Of a stretch of DNA of 64,000 nucleotides, positions 1 to 9,412 are shown one piece after another. How positions within the stretch are numbered: position 1 is the stretch's first letter; every line of letters begins with the position of its first letter. Below the pieces are notes generated by a model. That model saw only the letters and a list, made by a program, of their open reading frames with translations, was not told the DNA's origin and made no database searches. The stretch spans positions 1 through 64,000 of the forward strand of contig JAGBIJ010000014.1 in assembly GCA_017935045.1 (NCBI GenBank). Reading direction: 5' to 3'. The position numbers were made by a program, and so were the translations under genes. This stretch comes from Muribaculaceae bacterium. Lineage in GTDB: Bacteria; Bacteroidota; Bacteroidia; Bacteroidales; Muribaculaceae.

Positions 1-1590
1 GCCTTCTTCAAGTGTCAGACTTTCGACGTGACCGGCCCGATCAACGAGACTGTGGAGCTGCGGCGCCCCTTCGCGCAGGTTAACCTCGGAACAGACGACC
101 TGCAGACCGACGCCGTGAAGCAGGCATACGCCGACGGCCTGAAGGTAGCGCTCTCCACCACCGCCTATTCCACCCTCAATCTCGTGAACGGACAGGTGGG
201 CAAACCGACCGCCGTCAGCTTCGCTGCCGCCCCGGCCGCAGACTGCACATCTCAGCCTTTCCCCTATAATCCCATCGCCGGAGCCGCTACACCCAATCCC
301 TACGAATATATAGCCATGGACTATATCCTGGTGGACGCGGCCAAAGATGTGATAGACCTGACGTACACTTTCTACAACGGGACCGCTGCCAACCAGCAGC
401 CCCTGACCGTAAGCAATGTACCCGTACAGCGCAATTACCGTACAAATATCTACGGTTCGGTACTGACCAGCCCCGCCAATCTCAAGGTAGAGATAATACC
501 TGATTTCGCCGGTGACGACTACAATACTGAAATCGCACAGGTTACTACTGCCGATCAGGCTGCCGCAGCAATCCAGGCGGGTGGCAACGTATCTGTAAGC
601 GCTCCGCTCGAGCTGCTTGACCTCTCGGCTTCTACCCCCGCCAAGCCTCTGGTCCTGACGCTGAACGCTCCTGTGAAGCAAATCAAACTGGGTACGGCCG
701 AAGCAGACCCGCAGCCTACCACAATATATGTGGCAAAAGATGTAGCCTATCCCCAGTTCCTGTTCCCGGGTTCCAAATCCCAGACGCCGCATATCCGCAA
801 CCTTACCATTAAGGGCGACCTGTCTTCATCCGAGCGTTGCCACGGTTTCGACGCACAGGGGTCTGCCTCCAACCCCGGCGTACAGACCATCGACGGACTC
901 ACTTTCGATAATGTGCCTTTTACCGAGTATGGCATCAATGTCGCATTTACGGCCAATCCGCAGACTACACGCAACATTACCGTTACCAACTGCGATTTCG
1001 CTGATCTCAAGAAATCCGCATTCAGCCTTCAGACCAACGGTTACACCGGCGACAATGTGGGTAATATCGTAATCGAGAACAACACTATCCAGTATGCCGC
1101 AGACGCAGTCTCAAACACCAACGGCATATATATACTCAGTACTACGGGCGGCACCGTGACAATAAAGAACAATACCGTAAACGGCGCACCCTACCACGGC
1201 ATGATGCTCGGCAACAACAAGGCCGACATGACTGTACAGGACAACACCGTGACCGCCTGCAAACAGGACGGCATCAAGATGGACCAGCCATACGGCAACA
1301 TAGGCATCAACGGCAACACCATTCAGGCCGCACACTACGGTATACGCATCGCCCGTTTCGTAGCTGACTACAACCCTGTCCTGACAATCAGCGGCAACAA
1401 GATTGACCAGAGCGGAGCCGCAAAATTCTACTACGGCATCTATGTCGGATACAGCTCCGCTTCCGGCTCGCACGCCACACTCGACATCTTCGGCAATATC
1501 AAAGCCGGAGGCGAACCGAACAACTGGTTCAACCTCGTGACAGTGACCCCCGACGAAGGCAGCAACTATGCCACTCCCTTCGCCGACTGA
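1..1590 (+). CDS. DUF6562-type surface protein with C-terminal parallel beta-helix (5' partial)
   Basis: The reading frame is open from base 1, so the true start, and any signal peptide, lie outside the window; the first in-frame start-like codon is a GTG at 28. The N-terminal 165 or so residues carry the RRPFAQVNLGT and VPVQRNYRTNIYG signatures that I associate with the Bacteroidales DUF6562 family of surface or fimbrillin-like lipoproteins. From about residue 170 onward the chain turns into Asn/Gly/Thr-rich repeats with spaced NNT or GNTI motifs (for example IENNTI, IKNNTV, VQDNTV, INGNTI), the pattern of right-handed parallel beta-helix rungs as in pectate-lyase-like proteins. It ends in FAD without a T9SS-type sorting tail. 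Substrate or ligand cannot be told from sequence. An intrinsic terminator follows at 1621. Confidence 0.7.
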   Translation, partial: AFFKCQTFDVTGPINETVELRRPFAQVNLGTDDLQTDAVKQAYADGLKVALSTTAYSTLNLVNGQVGKPTAVSFAAAPAADCTSQPFPYNPIAGAATPNPYEYIAMDYILVDAAKDVIDLTYTFYNGTAANQQPLTVSNVPVQRNYRTNIYGSVLTSPANLKVEIIPDFAGDDYNTEIAQVTTADQAAAAIQAGGNVSVSAPLELLDLSASTPAKPLVLTLNAPVKQIKLGTAEADPQPTTIYVAKDVAYPQFLFPGSKSQTPHIRNLTIKGDLSSSERCHGFDAQGSASNPGVQTIDGLTFDNVPFTEYGINVAFTANPQTTRNITVTNCDFADLKKSAFSLQTNGYTGDNVGNIVIENNTIQYAADAVSNTNGIYILSTTGGTVTIKNNTVNGAPYHGMMLGNNKADMTVQDNTVTACKQDGIKMDQPYGNIGINGNTIQAAHYGIRIARFVADYNPVLTISGNKIDQSGAAKFYYGIYVGYSSASGSHATLDIFGNIKAGGEPNNWFNLVTVTPDEGSNYATPFAD

Positions 1591-1620
1591 CCTGCTGCCG
1601 TCGCCCCCCTGACATAATCC

Positions 1621-1660
1621 AGACCCCGCTTTCTCAGTAGAGAGCGGGGTCTCTTTTTTT
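1621..1660 (+). terminator. Intrinsic terminator of the beta-helix gene
   Basis: A perfect 10-bp stem (AGACCCCGCT, 1621-1630, with AGCGGGGTCT, 1643-1652) and 12-base loop run straight into seven T residues. Confidence 0.9.
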
Positions 1661-1827
1661 CATGTACATTTACAAAAAAACGGGGATTCTGTTGGTTCTA
1701 AAAAAAATTATTTATAATTTTACGGCACCATTCCGGGAAACCGGGCAGCGCCGTCCAGACGATATGCAGTCAGGCTTTTCCGGCTGAAGTTAACCTAATA
1801 TAACCTGAACTAATACACTCATCTACC

Positions 1828-2934
1828 ATGATTATCGGTGTACCTAAAGAGATTAAGAACAATGAGAACCGCGTGGGTCTTACCCCGGCGGGCGTGAAAG
1901 AACTCGTTGGCCATGGCCACACACTGTACGTACAGCATACCGCCGGCGAAGGCTTCGGCTTCGCTGACGCTGAATACGAGGCCGCCGGCGCCACTATTCT
2001 CCCCACCATAGAAGATGTCTACGGCATAGCCGAGATGATAATAAAGGTCAAAGAGCCTATCGAACCCGAGTACAAGCTGGTACGCAAGGGTCAGGTACTC
2101 TTTACATATTTCCACTTCGCCTGCGACCGTCCGCTGCTCGACGCCATGATGGTCTCCGGCGCTACCTGTATCGCTTACGAGACAGTACGTGACCGCATGG
2201 GCGCGCTGCCCCTGCTTATCCCGATGAGCGAGGTGGCGGGCCGCATGTCCATCCAGGAGGGCGCCCGCTTCCTTGAGAAACCTCAGGGGGGCAAAGGCAA
2301 GCTCCTCGGTGGCGTGCCGGGCGTGAAGCCTGCCAAAGTGCTGGTACTCGGAGCCGGTGTGGTAGGCCGCAATTCAGCGCTTATGGCCGCCGGTCTGGGC
2401 GCGGACGTGACTATCTGCGACATATCCCTGCCCGTACTCCGCCACTGCGCCGAGACCATGCCCAAGAATGTAAAGACCCTGTTCTCCTCCCGCCACAACA
2501 TAGAGCAGGAATTGCCTGACACAGACCTGGTGGTAGGTTCCGTACTTATCCCCGGCGCCAAGGCTCCACATCTGATTACCCGCGACATGCTGAAGCTGAT
2601 GAAGCCCGGCACCGTGCTGGTGGACGTAGCCATCGACCAGGGCGGCTCGATAGAGACATCGCATCCTACCACTCATAGCGAGCCAGTATACGAGGTAGAC
2701 GGTATCGTACACTACGCCGTGGCCAATATCCCCGGAGCCGTGCCCTTCACTTCTACTCTGGCTCTGACCAACGCCACTCTGCCCTACGCTCTGCGTTTGG
2801 CCGACATGGGCTGGAAAGAGGCTTGCAAGGCCGACGCCGGTCTGGCCCAGGGCGTGAACGTAGTGGACGGAAAGATTACTTTCCCGGGCGTTGCACAGGC
2901 TTTCGACCTGCCCTGCCACAAGCTGGAACTCTGA
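1828..2934 (+). CDS. ald: Alanine dehydrogenase
   Basis: Catalyses the reversible NAD-dependent oxidative deamination of L-alanine to pyruvate and ammonia in the cytoplasm (EC 1.4.1.1). The protein has 368 residues, the usual family length, and begins MIIGVPKEIK like its relatives. The residues known to bind substrate and catalyse in this family are all in register: Arg15 (ENRVGLTP), Lys75 (IKVKEP), His96 (YFHFA) and Asp270 (VAIDQGG). The NAD-binding glycine motif GAGVVG is at 175-180. Three genes follow on the same strand with short gaps (49, 3 and -4 bases), so ald may head a small operon. No clear promoter was seen in the A/T-rich stretch upstream (1690-1725). Confidence 0.97.
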   Translation: MIIGVPKEIKNNENRVGLTPAGVKELVGHGHTLYVQHTAGEGFGFADAEYEAAGATILPTIEDVYGIAEMIIKVKEPIEPEYKLVRKGQVLFTYFHFACDRPLLDAMMVSGATCIAYETVRDRMGALPLLIPMSEVAGRMSIQEGARFLEKPQGGKGKLLGGVPGVKPAKVLVLGAGVVGRNSALMAAGLGADVTICDISLPVLRHCAETMPKNVKTLFSSRHNIEQELPDTDLVVGSVLIPGAKAPHLITRDMLKLMKPGTVLVDVAIDQGGSIETSHPTTHSEPVYEVDGIVHYAVANIPGAVPFTSTLALTNATLPYALRLADMGWKEACKADAGLAQGVNVVDGKITFPGVAQAFDLPCHKLEL

Positions 2935-2983
2935 TATTTCATTCCAATAGGTATGGAGGAGCTGACTGCTCCGCCATACCGCT

Positions 2984-3568
2984 ATGCACAAGACTATTAT
3001 ATCGGCTGCGCTGACTCTGCTTGCAGCTGCCGGCGCGATGGCGGCAAACCCGCAATACACCAAATTCCTCGGTCTCAAATACCGCGACAACTGCGCCAAC
3101 TTCGATGCCGGGCAGTTTCAAAGCGTTACGGGATGCTTCGACGGGAAGACACGCGACACCATTACGCTGTTTCCTTTCGACGGATTCCGCGATGGAGACG
3201 ACGGCCCGTTCTACTATGACCAGTGGATACTGATAAGCAAGAACGGCACCGTGCCGTCGAAAACGGTGCAGACATATTGGCCGGAACTGGTCTACGAAGG
3301 GGATCTGGACAGCAACGGGCGCGACGAGCTGGGCGTGATGAGATGCGGCCAGAACGGATGCTGGTACACTTACGAGACATATACGTATTATGGCAAAAAG
3401 TGGCGGCCGTTTCTTTCCGTGACCCATTACGGCTGCAATGACGAGGACTCGCGCGACATACTCAAACGGGGCGCGAAGAAAGGTCAGGTCAGGGTACGCG
3501 AATACAATCTGGATGGAGACTTCACTGCCCGCACGTACACCAAAAGCGTGACCCGCTTCCTGAAGTAA
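2984..3568 (+). CDS. Secreted protein of unknown function
   Basis: The 194-residue product begins with a clear Sec signal peptide (MHKTII, a hydrophobic core, then GAMA before AANPQY). The mature part holds an acidic DLDSNGRDELG segment near residues 109-119, which resembles the calcium-binding loops of FG-GAP or integrin-type beta-propeller blades; only one such loop is present, so a propeller is not supported. Two Cys-containing stretches (MRCGQNGCWY, THYGCND) could form disulfides. It starts 49 bases after ald and ends 3 bases before the methyltransferase gene. I do not recognise the family. Confidence 0.75.
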   Translation: MHKTIISAALTLLAAAGAMAANPQYTKFLGLKYRDNCANFDAGQFQSVTGCFDGKTRDTITLFPFDGFRDGDDGPFYYDQWILISKNGTVPSKTVQTYWPELVYEGDLDSNGRDELGVMRCGQNGCWYTYETYTYYGKKWRPFLSVTHYGCNDEDSRDILKRGAKKGQVRVREYNLDGDFTARTYTKSVTRFLK

Positions 3569-3571
3569 CCT

Positions 3572-4549
3572 GTGACGCGCCAGTCCATGATTGAGGGCAG
3601 CCTCAAAGACCGCATCCTGATACTCGACGGAGCTATGGGAACCATGCTCCGCAGCGGCGGCCCACATGGTCAGGAAGACTCTACTGATGTGCTGTGCCTT
3701 ACCGCCCCGCAGGCAGTCGTCTCAATCCACCGCCGCTATCTGGAAGCCGGAGCCGATATTATCGAGACAAACACCTGCTGCGCCAACCGATTGTCGCTGC
3801 AGTCATATAGCTGCAGCCATCCGGCGGCTGAAATCAATCGCGCCGGAGCAGCCATTGCGCGCTCCGAGGCTGACCGCCAGACGGCATTGACACCCGACAG
3901 GCCGAGATACGTAGCGGGAGCTGTCGGCCCGGCGGCTCCCGCTCTGCTGTCCCGTCTTTCGCTTATGGCACAACGCAGCCTCCACGCAGAACTACACACG
4001 GCCTACGTTGAGCAGATGACGGCGCTTGCTGAAGGCGGCGTCGACATTCTGCTGATTGAGACATCATTCGACCTGACCGACACTCTGGCGGCCCTACGGG
4101 CGGCGCGCGAGGCAGCTGACCGCGCGGACAGAGAGATAGGCATCATGGTAGCGGCCACTCTCGCAGAACATACGGGACGCATGCCCTCAGGCCATGACGT
4201 CACGGAGCTGATTGAAGCCGCGACATTCGCAAGGCCCCTGGCCATAGGGCTGAATTGCTCGTCAGGCCCCGTCTCCCTACTGCCTGCCCTGCGCCGGTTG
4301 GCCGCAGCGTCTCCATATCCGATAATAGCCTACCCCAATGCCGGCCTGCCCGGTCCGGACGGCAATTATCCCTGTACGCCCCGCCTGTTTGCCGGCGAGA
4401 TGCTGGAAATGGCAGACGAAGGTCTACTGAACATCGCCGGCGGCTGTTGCGGCACCACTCCAGAGCATATCGCCATGCTCGCAGCCGGTATGCAGAGCAG
4501 GATCCGGCGTCCCGTCTTCAGCCATAAATCAAAGGCTCACATTATATGA
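3572..4549 (+). CDS. Homocysteine S-methyltransferase family protein
   Basis: A stand-alone TIM-barrel protein of 325 residues like the N-terminal homocysteine-binding module of MetH or the BhmT/MmuM enzymes. It opens with the family signature ILDGAMGTMLR (17-27). The three zinc-binding cysteines expected of the family are present: Cys229 in GLNCSSG, and Cys292-Cys293 in AGGCCGTTPEH. It lacks the pterin, cobalamin and SAM-activation domains of full MetH, so it either uses a methyl donor such as S-methylmethionine or partners with separately encoded modules; sequence alone does not decide. The annotated start has MTRQSM before the conserved core; Met6 is an alternative. The stop overlaps the next start (ATGA, 4546-4549), suggesting translational coupling. 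Confidence 0.88.
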   Translation: MTRQSMIEGSLKDRILILDGAMGTMLRSGGPHGQEDSTDVLCLTAPQAVVSIHRRYLEAGADIIETNTCCANRLSLQSYSCSHPAAEINRAGAAIARSEADRQTALTPDRPRYVAGAVGPAAPALLSRLSLMAQRSLHAELHTAYVEQMTALAEGGVDILLIETSFDLTDTLAALRAAREAADRADREIGIMVAATLAEHTGRMPSGHDVTELIEAATFARPLAIGLNCSSGPVSLLPALRRLAAASPYPIIAYPNAGLPGPDGNYPCTPRLFAGEMLEMADEGLLNIAGGCCGTTPEHIAMLAAGMQSRIRRPVFSHKSKAHII

Positions 4550-5445
4550 AAACAAGAGAACACGAAATATATAAAGTAACAATTATCGGCACCGCGGTCA
4601 ACGCCATGCTTGTGGCTATAAAATTCGCAGCAGGCGTTTTCGGACACAGCGCGGCTCTGATAGCCGATGCCGTACACTCACTCACAGACTTCGCCACCGA
4701 CATCATAGTCCTGATCTTCGTCAGGCTCTCCGGCAAGCCCAACGATGAACGGCACGGCTACGGACACGGCAAATTTGAGACGTTCGCCACCATGATTATC
4801 GGGGCAATACTTGCAATTACCGGTTTAGGCCTTATGGTAAACGGCACAAGGCTCATCATATCGGGTATAAAAGGAGATTCTCTGCCGGAACCGACAGGCA
4901 TAGCTTTAGCCGTAGCCATCATTTCGATAATTTCTAAAGAGATGCTGTATAGATATACCGTACGGCAGGGACACAGATTCAAATCAGACGCCGTAATAGC
5001 CAACGCCTGGCATCACCGCAGCGATGCCATATCATCCATAGGCGCTCTGGCCGGCATCGGAGGCGCAATGGCTTTGGGCGCTGACTGGCGGATACTTGAC
5101 CCGATAGCGGCTGTAGCGGTAAGTATATTTATCATCAAAGCCGGCTATGACATAATCAAGCCGGCCATCAATGAACTGCTTGAAAGCTCGTTGCCGCAGG
5201 ATCAGATAACGGTTCTGCAACAAATTATATGCGGAGTACCCGGTGTCGACGGGTTCCATAGACTCCGATCCCGCAAAATTGGAAACAACATTGCCGTAGA
5301 CGTACATATAAAGATGGACGGCAATCTGCGGCTTATACAAGCACACGAGATAGCAAGCCAGGTGGAAGCCGAAATCCGGACAATATTCGGGAAGAGCAGT
5401 CTGGTAAACATACACATGGAACCCTCAAAACCCAAAGGTTGCTGA
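4546..5445 (+). CDS. Cation diffusion facilitator (CDF) family efflux transporter
   Basis: Inner-membrane metal/proton antiporter of 299 residues with about six transmembrane helices followed by a cytoplasmic ferredoxin-like dimerisation domain (after about residue 210, ending NIHMEPSKP). The metal site in helix 2 reads DAVHSLTD (His44, Asp48) and in helix 5 WHHRSD. This HxxxD plus HxxxD arrangement is the set known from zinc-preferring CDFs rather than the DxxxD form of Mn or Fe/Zn members, so zinc export is the best inference. The start overlaps the methyltransferase stop by four bases. Confidence 0.93.
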   Translation: MKTREHEIYKVTIIGTAVNAMLVAIKFAAGVFGHSAALIADAVHSLTDFATDIIVLIFVRLSGKPNDERHGYGHGKFETFATMIIGAILAITGLGLMVNGTRLIISGIKGDSLPEPTGIALAVAIISIISKEMLYRYTVRQGHRFKSDAVIANAWHHRSDAISSIGALAGIGGAMALGADWRILDPIAAVAVSIFIIKAGYDIIKPAINELLESSLPQDQITVLQQIICGVPGVDGFHRLRSRKIGNNIAVDVHIKMDGNLRLIQAHEIASQVEAEIRTIFGKSSLVNIHMEPSKPKGC

Positions 5446-5550
5446 TACCGGTCGGTCGCCATTATCCTGCATCTATTCAGAGGATTGCCCTTGCTTATAC
5501 GGATGATTCAGGCTCGACTACACAACCATTGACTTGCAATCGCAAGAAAT

Positions 5551-6069
5551 TTGTCTGATATTCTTCCAATGTCTCAAAACAGAACCTACTATATGAAATC
5601 ACGCGTGAGACTCAGCGGTTACTGCGTAGCCGTGACCTGCATCATTACCGGAGTACTGGCCGGACTGCTTGTATTTACTTGTGATAACAAGCCGGCATTC
5701 TATAGCATCATCGCCACATTGGCGCTTATTTACATTACCAGCGCCATCTACGCGCCGCTGTCTATCAAGGTGGACGCAGGGCGCGTTACCGTGCGCAGCC
5801 TGCTCAAAAGCCATAGTATACCTCTGGATCAGGTGCGCAGCGTGGAACTGTTTCAGCCTACGATGGGAGCGACACGGCTGCTCGGCTCCGGCGGCTTTCT
5901 GGGTTACTGGGGGTTGTACCGCGAGGGCGACATCGGCCGGTACAAAGCCTGGTACGGCAGAGCCTCCGACTGTTTTCTGCTGCGTATGCGCGATGGCGGA
6001 CAATATGTGCTCGGCTGCGATTTCGGTTCTGAGACAGCAGACTGCATCCGGCGGCAGCTCCGCCACTGA
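5551..6069 (+). CDS. Bacterial PH-domain membrane protein
   Basis: A 172-residue protein with two predicted transmembrane helices (about 22-44 and 49-68), then a soluble half reading ITVRSLLK-like strands, IPLDQVRSVEL, FLGYWGLY and YVLGCDF. This order is typical of bacterial Pleckstrin-homology-like (bPH_2) membrane proteins. The start is uncertain: Met1 (5551), Met7 (5569) and Met15 (5593) are all possible and the membrane topology is the same for each. Function unknown; such proteins are often linked to envelope stress. It converges on typA with a shared hairpin at 6085. Confidence 0.75.
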   Translation: MSDILPMSQNRTYYMKSRVRLSGYCVAVTCIITGVLAGLLVFTCDNKPAFYSIIATLALIYITSAIYAPLSIKVDAGRVTVRSLLKSHSIPLDQVRSVELFQPTMGATRLLGSGGFLGYWGLYREGDIGRYKAWYGRASDCFLLRMRDGGQYVLGCDFGSETADCIRRQLRH

Positions 6070-6084
6070 CGGTCTCTTATAGCG

Positions 6085-6118
6085 AAACCCGGCGCGCCAT
6101 AGCGGCGACACCGGGTTT
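6085..6118. terminator. Hairpin between convergent PH-domain gene and typA
   Basis: AAACCCGG (6085-6092) pairs with CCGGGTTT (6111-6118) across an 18-base loop; T/A-rich arms could serve both strands. Confidence 0.6.
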
Positions 6119-6143
6119 ATATCTGTTGACTGCGCAATCAAGC

Positions 6144-7940
6144 TCAACGGTTGGCGCGCTTGCGCTCCAGCTCGTCGAGTATTATCTTTCGCAGACGTAT
6201 ATGGTGGGGGGTAACCTCCACATATTCATCCTCCTTTATATATTCCAACGCTTCCTCCAGGCTGAACACTACCGGAGGCACGATGCGGGCCTTGTCGTCG
6301 GCTCCGGAGGCACGCATGTTGGTCAGCTTCTTGCTCTTGGTCACGTTGACAACAATGTCGTTCTCCTTGGCGTTCTCGCCTACAACCTGGCCGGCATAGA
6401 CCTCCTCCTGCGGGAAGATGAAGAAGCGGCCGCGGTCCTGAAGCTTGTCGATGGCGTAGGCGTAGGCCGTCCCCCCCTCCATAGCTATAAGCGAGCCATT
6501 GGTACGCCGCTCTATGTTGCCCTTCCAGGGCTGGTACTCAAGGAAGCGGTGAGCCATTATGGCCTCGCCGGCCGTAGCCGTCAGCACATTGTTGCGCAGG
6601 CCTATAATACCGCGTGCCGGTATGTGGAATTCGATATGCAGCCGGTCGTTCTGCGTCTCCATGCTCACTATGTCTCCCTTGCGGCGGGTAACCATATCCA
6701 CTATTTTCGACGAATATTCCTCCGGCACATTGATGGTCAGAGCCTCCACCGGCTCACACTTCACGCCGTCTATCTCCTTGACTATGACCTGCGGCTGCCC
6801 GACCTGCAGCTCGTAACCCTCGCGGCGCATAGTCTCGATCAGAATAGAGAGATGCAGCACGCCGCGCCCGTAGACTGTCCAGGCATCCTCGGTAGCGCCC
6901 TTGCTGACACGCAACGCAAGATTGCGGTCGAGCTCGCGCGTCAGACGATCGGCTATGTGACGCGAGGTCACGTACTTGCCGTCCTTGCCGAAGAAGGGTG
7001 AATCGTTGATGGTAAAGGTCATCGACATAGTAGGCTCGTCGATGGCTATACGCGGGAGCGCCTCGGGATTGTCCACCGTAGTCACAGTGTCGCCGATCTC
7101 AAAATCATTCAGACCGACAATGGCGCAGATGTCGCCGCTCGACACCTCGGTTGTCTTCTTGCGGCCCATACCCTCAAAGGTATGCAGCTCCTTGACGCGC
7201 TGCTTCTCCACAGAGCCGTCCTTCTTAACCAGGCCGACCTCCATACCCTCGCGTATGGTGCCGCGATGCACACGGCCGATGGCTATACGGCCCACATAAT
7301 TTGAGAAATCGAGCGATGTAATCAGCATCTGCGGCTCGCCCTCTATCTGCGTAGGCGCCGGGATATACTTGATTATCGCGTCAAGCACGGCAGTGATGTC
7401 CTGCGCAGGCTCGCGCCAGTCCATACTCATCCAGCCCTGTTTGGCCGACCCGTAGACCGTAGGGAAATCAAGCTGATCCTCCGTAGCATTGAGATTGAAC
7501 ATCAGGTCGAAGACCATCTCCTGCACCTCGTCCGGACGGCAATTGGGCTTGTCGACCTTATTGATTACCACTACAGGCTTGAGACCCATCTCGATAGCCT
7601 TCTGAAGCACGAAGCGCGTCTGGGGCATAGGGCCCTCGAAAGCATCTACAAGCAGCAGACAGCCGTCCGCCATATTGAGCACGCGCTCCACTTCGCCGCC
7701 GAAGTCGGCGTGTCCCGGAGTGTCGATAATATTTATCTTGGTGCCTTTGTAATTGATTGACACATTTTTGGAAAGAATCGTTATGCCACGTTCCCTCTCC
7801 AGGTCATTGTTATCCAGAATAAGTTCGCCGGTATCCTGTCCTTCACGGAAAAGGTGTCCGGCCATTAACATCTTGTCTACCAGCGTAGTCTTGCCATGAT
7901 CGACATGGGCGATGATGGCGATATTGCGAATATCCTCCAT
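6144..7940 (-). CDS. typA: Ribosome-associated translational GTPase TypA/BipA
   Basis: Elongation-factor-like GTPase that binds the 70S ribosome and supports 50S assembly and stress growth. The 598 residues match the family length. The G1 motif AHVDHGKTT is at 11-19, the switch signature RERGITI and [10 protein letters not shown] follow, and NKVD gives base specificity. Domain II, the EF-G-like domains ([18 protein letters not shown]) and the BipA-specific C-terminal domain ([17 protein letters not shown]) are present. A partial promoter lies upstream: the -7 element TAATTTTG on the minus strand (7972-7979), with no good -33 match. It is divergent from rplS. Confidence 0.97.
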   Translation of the reverse strand: MEDIRNIAIIAHVDHGKTTLVDKMLMAGHLFREGQDTGELILDNNDLERERGITILSKNVSINYKGTKINIIDTPGHADFGGEVERVLNMADGCLLLVDAFEGPMPQTRFVLQKAIEMGLKPVVVINKVDKPNCRPDEVQEMVFDLMFNLNATEDQLDFPTVYGSAKQGWMSMDWREPAQDITAVLDAIIKYIPAPTQIEGEPQMLITSLDFSNYVGRIAIGRVHRGTIREGMEVGLVKKDGSVEKQRVKELHTFEGMGRKKTTEVSSGDICAIVGLNDFEIGDTVTTVDNPEALPRIAIDEPTMSMTFTINDSPFFGKDGKYVTSRHIADRLTRELDRNLALRVSKGATEDAWTVYGRGVLHLSILIETMRREGYELQVGQPQVIVKEIDGVKCEPVEALTINVPEEYSSKIVDMVTRRKGDIVSMETQNDRLHIEFHIPARGIIGLRNNVLTATAGEAIMAHRFLEYQPWKGNIERRTNGSLIAMEGGTAYAYAIDKLQDRGRFFIFPQEEVYAGQVVGENAKENDIVVNVTKSKKLTNMRASGADDKARIVPPVVFSLEEALEYIKEDEYVEVTPHHIRLRKIILDELERKRANR

Positions 7941-8125
7941 TTGGAAATCTTTAAATCTGCATTTTCGGCTGCAAAATTACAAAAAAAAGCCCGAACAGCC
8001 TCGCTCCGCGCCATCCTTTTTGCCACGCCGTTACCAATGCCGCCTTTAATGACAAAACTTCCGGCCGCATCACAGCAGCTTTTCACAAAGTTTTTGCGGG
8101 AAGTCGGTAAGTTGGGCGAGGAAAA

Positions 8126-8157
8126 GTTGTGTATGTCGGGATTTTTTCGTTACTTTG
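8126..8157 (+). promoter_or_regulatory. Probable rplS promoter with long leader
   Basis: The -7 element TTACTTTG (8150-8157; one mismatch to TAnnTTTG) lies 20 bases after a GTTG (8126-8129). Transcription would begin near 8162, giving a leader of about 165 bases before rplS. Long leaders ahead of ribosomal protein genes often carry autoregulatory structures, but I could not fold this one convincingly. The rest of the 385-base typA-rplS gap (7941-8326) shows only the typA -7 element. Confidence 0.55.
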
Positions 8158-8326
8158 CAGCCGATTTCGCAATCTCTGGTAAGGCATCCCTGCTCACAGG
8201 AGCGGCTCAGGAATACGAAGTGTGTTGATATGAAGCGTATTAGCTTATATCGGGCTGAAGGGATGGTCAGGCTTATTACATTGCGCGGTCATGTTTTATT
8301 GATATCATTACAATATTTTTAGTAAA

Positions 8327-8689
8327 ATGGATTTACTTAAAATTGCAGAAGAGGCTTTTGCCACCGGCAAACAGCACCCCGAATTTGGCCCCGGCGACAC
8401 TATCACTGTAGCCTATCGTATCAAAGAGGGCAACAAAGAGCGTATCCAGCAGTACCGCGGCGTAGTTATCCGCATCTGCGGCGAGGGCGACAAGAAGCGT
8501 TTCACTGTACGCAAAATCTCCGATGGCATCGGCGTAGAGCGTATCTTCCCCATCGAGTCTCCCTTCATCGACTCCATCACTGTCAACAAGTACGGTAAGG
8601 TGCGTCGCGCCAAGCTTTACTATCTGCGTGGCCTGACAGGCAAGAAAGCCCGTATCAAGGAGCGCCGCACAATCGTGAAGAAGGACTGA
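8327..8689 (+). CDS. rplS: 50S ribosomal protein L19
   Basis: Component of the large ribosomal subunit at the 30S-50S interface. The 120-residue product shows the L19 core without gaps: [38 protein letters not shown], and the C-terminal [24 protein letters not shown]-rich terminator follows at 8760. It is monocistronic here, not in the rpsP-rimM-trmD-rplS cluster found in Proteobacteria. Confidence 0.98.
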   Translation: MDLLKIAEEAFATGKQHPEFGPGDTITVAYRIKEGNKERIQQYRGVVIRICGEGDKKRFTVRKISDGIGVERIFPIESPFIDSITVNKYGKVRRAKLYYLRGLTGKKARIKERRTIVKKD

Positions 8690-8759
8690 GCGGCAGCCTC
8701 TCCGGAATCACTAATAATCAGATCCACCGTGCCATAAGGCAATTTTTTTTGATTATATC

Positions 8760-8790
8760 AGCGCCGGAGAGCCATCGGTTCCCCGGCGCT
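8760..8790 (+). terminator. Intrinsic terminator of rplS
   Basis: AGCGCCGG (8760-8767) pairs with CCGGCGCT (8783-8790) and is followed by a T-rich tail. Confidence 0.8.
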
Positions 8791-8821
8791 TTCATTTCTG
8801 TCATCCATTTTCCTTATCTCA

Positions 8822-9319
8822 ATGAAAAAGCTATTTCTTTTCCTCATCCTCTTCCTCTCAGTCGTTCTGCCATCCTGCAATGAAGACAACACCGAGAACG
8901 ATACCGCCTACACACAGCGTCTGGCCGGCAGATGGAGCCTGACGGGTGGAGACGCCTCCGGCACAACCACCAACTACACCTATACTTATACTTTCCAAGG
9001 CGACAGTTTTATATATTCGGAAGCCTACACCAGCAAAACCGGAACAATGGAAAGAAGCTGGACCGTATCCGGCGGCTGGAATGTAATGAAAGGAACACTT
9101 CAACTCAATTATGATCTTTCCTCACTCCGCAATCAGGGCATGAGCGATGCCGAAATGCGTTCCATCCGCGTAAAGCTTGAAGACTGGAATGTCAATCTTG
9201 AGACAATCAACAAGAAAGGCAGACCTTTCGGCTACAAAATAAAATTCGTGGATCTTAACGGCAAGACCGGACTTACGCTCAACGGCATAAACGGTACGTT
9301 TGTCAAAATTTCATATTGA
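8822..9319 (+). CDS. Small lipoprotein, lipocalin-like fold possible
   Basis: A 165-residue product with a type II signal peptide: MKKLFLF, a hydrophobic run and the lipobox LPSC with Cys19, followed by an acidic linker (NEDNTEND). The mature part begins LAGRWSLTGG, the start typical of lipocalin-like or DUF4488/DUF5004-type Bacteroidetes lipoproteins, and alternates short beta strands (YTYTYTF, GDSFIYSE, GTLQLNYD). An Asp right after Cys is absent (CNED), leaving export to the outer membrane likely. No partner is apparent. A very strong terminator follows. Confidence 0.75.
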   Translation: MKKLFLFLILFLSVVLPSCNEDNTENDTAYTQRLAGRWSLTGGDASGTTTNYTYTYTFQGDSFIYSEAYTSKTGTMERSWTVSGGWNVMKGTLQLNYDLSSLRNQGMSDAEMRSIRVKLEDWNVNLETINKKGRPFGYKIKFVDLNGKTGLTLNGINGTFVKISY

Positions 9320-9341
9320 CTGGGGACGGCCAATACTGCAT

Positions 9342-9383
9342 AATTTTACGGGACAACCGCTCTTGCGGCTGTCCCGTAAAATT
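9342..9383. terminator. Long terminator hairpin between lipoprotein gene and menA
   Basis: A 19-bp stem with one internal mismatch (arms 9342-9360 and 9365-9383, tetraloop TCTT). The outer part is AATTTTACGGGACA with its complement, so A and T tracts flank it on both strands and it can stop transcripts from either side. Confidence 0.85.
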
Positions 9384-9410
9384 TAGAGGCTGCTTAAAAA
9401 CAACCTCTTA
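9383..9410. repeat. Short inverted-repeat footprint of the GAGGCTG..TTAA family
   Basis: A 22-bp sequence, GAGGCTGCTTAAAA...CAACCTC (9386-9407), with matching outer bases and TTA on each side (9383-9385 and 9408-9410). The end resembles that of the 322-bp element at 20,049. It may be an excision scar or a tiny relic of that family. Confidence 0.45.
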
Positions 9411-9412
9411 TC

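Noticed and set aside
1690..1730. A/T-rich stretch before ald as promoter
   Set aside because: No TAnnTTTG match at a sensible distance; only loosely similar sequences.
6126..7001. 291-codon plus-strand frame
   Set aside because: Antisense to typA and without any recognisable domain.
7896..8228. 110-codon plus-strand frame before rplS
   Set aside because: Covers both promoters of the divergent typA and rplS genes and has no conserved features.
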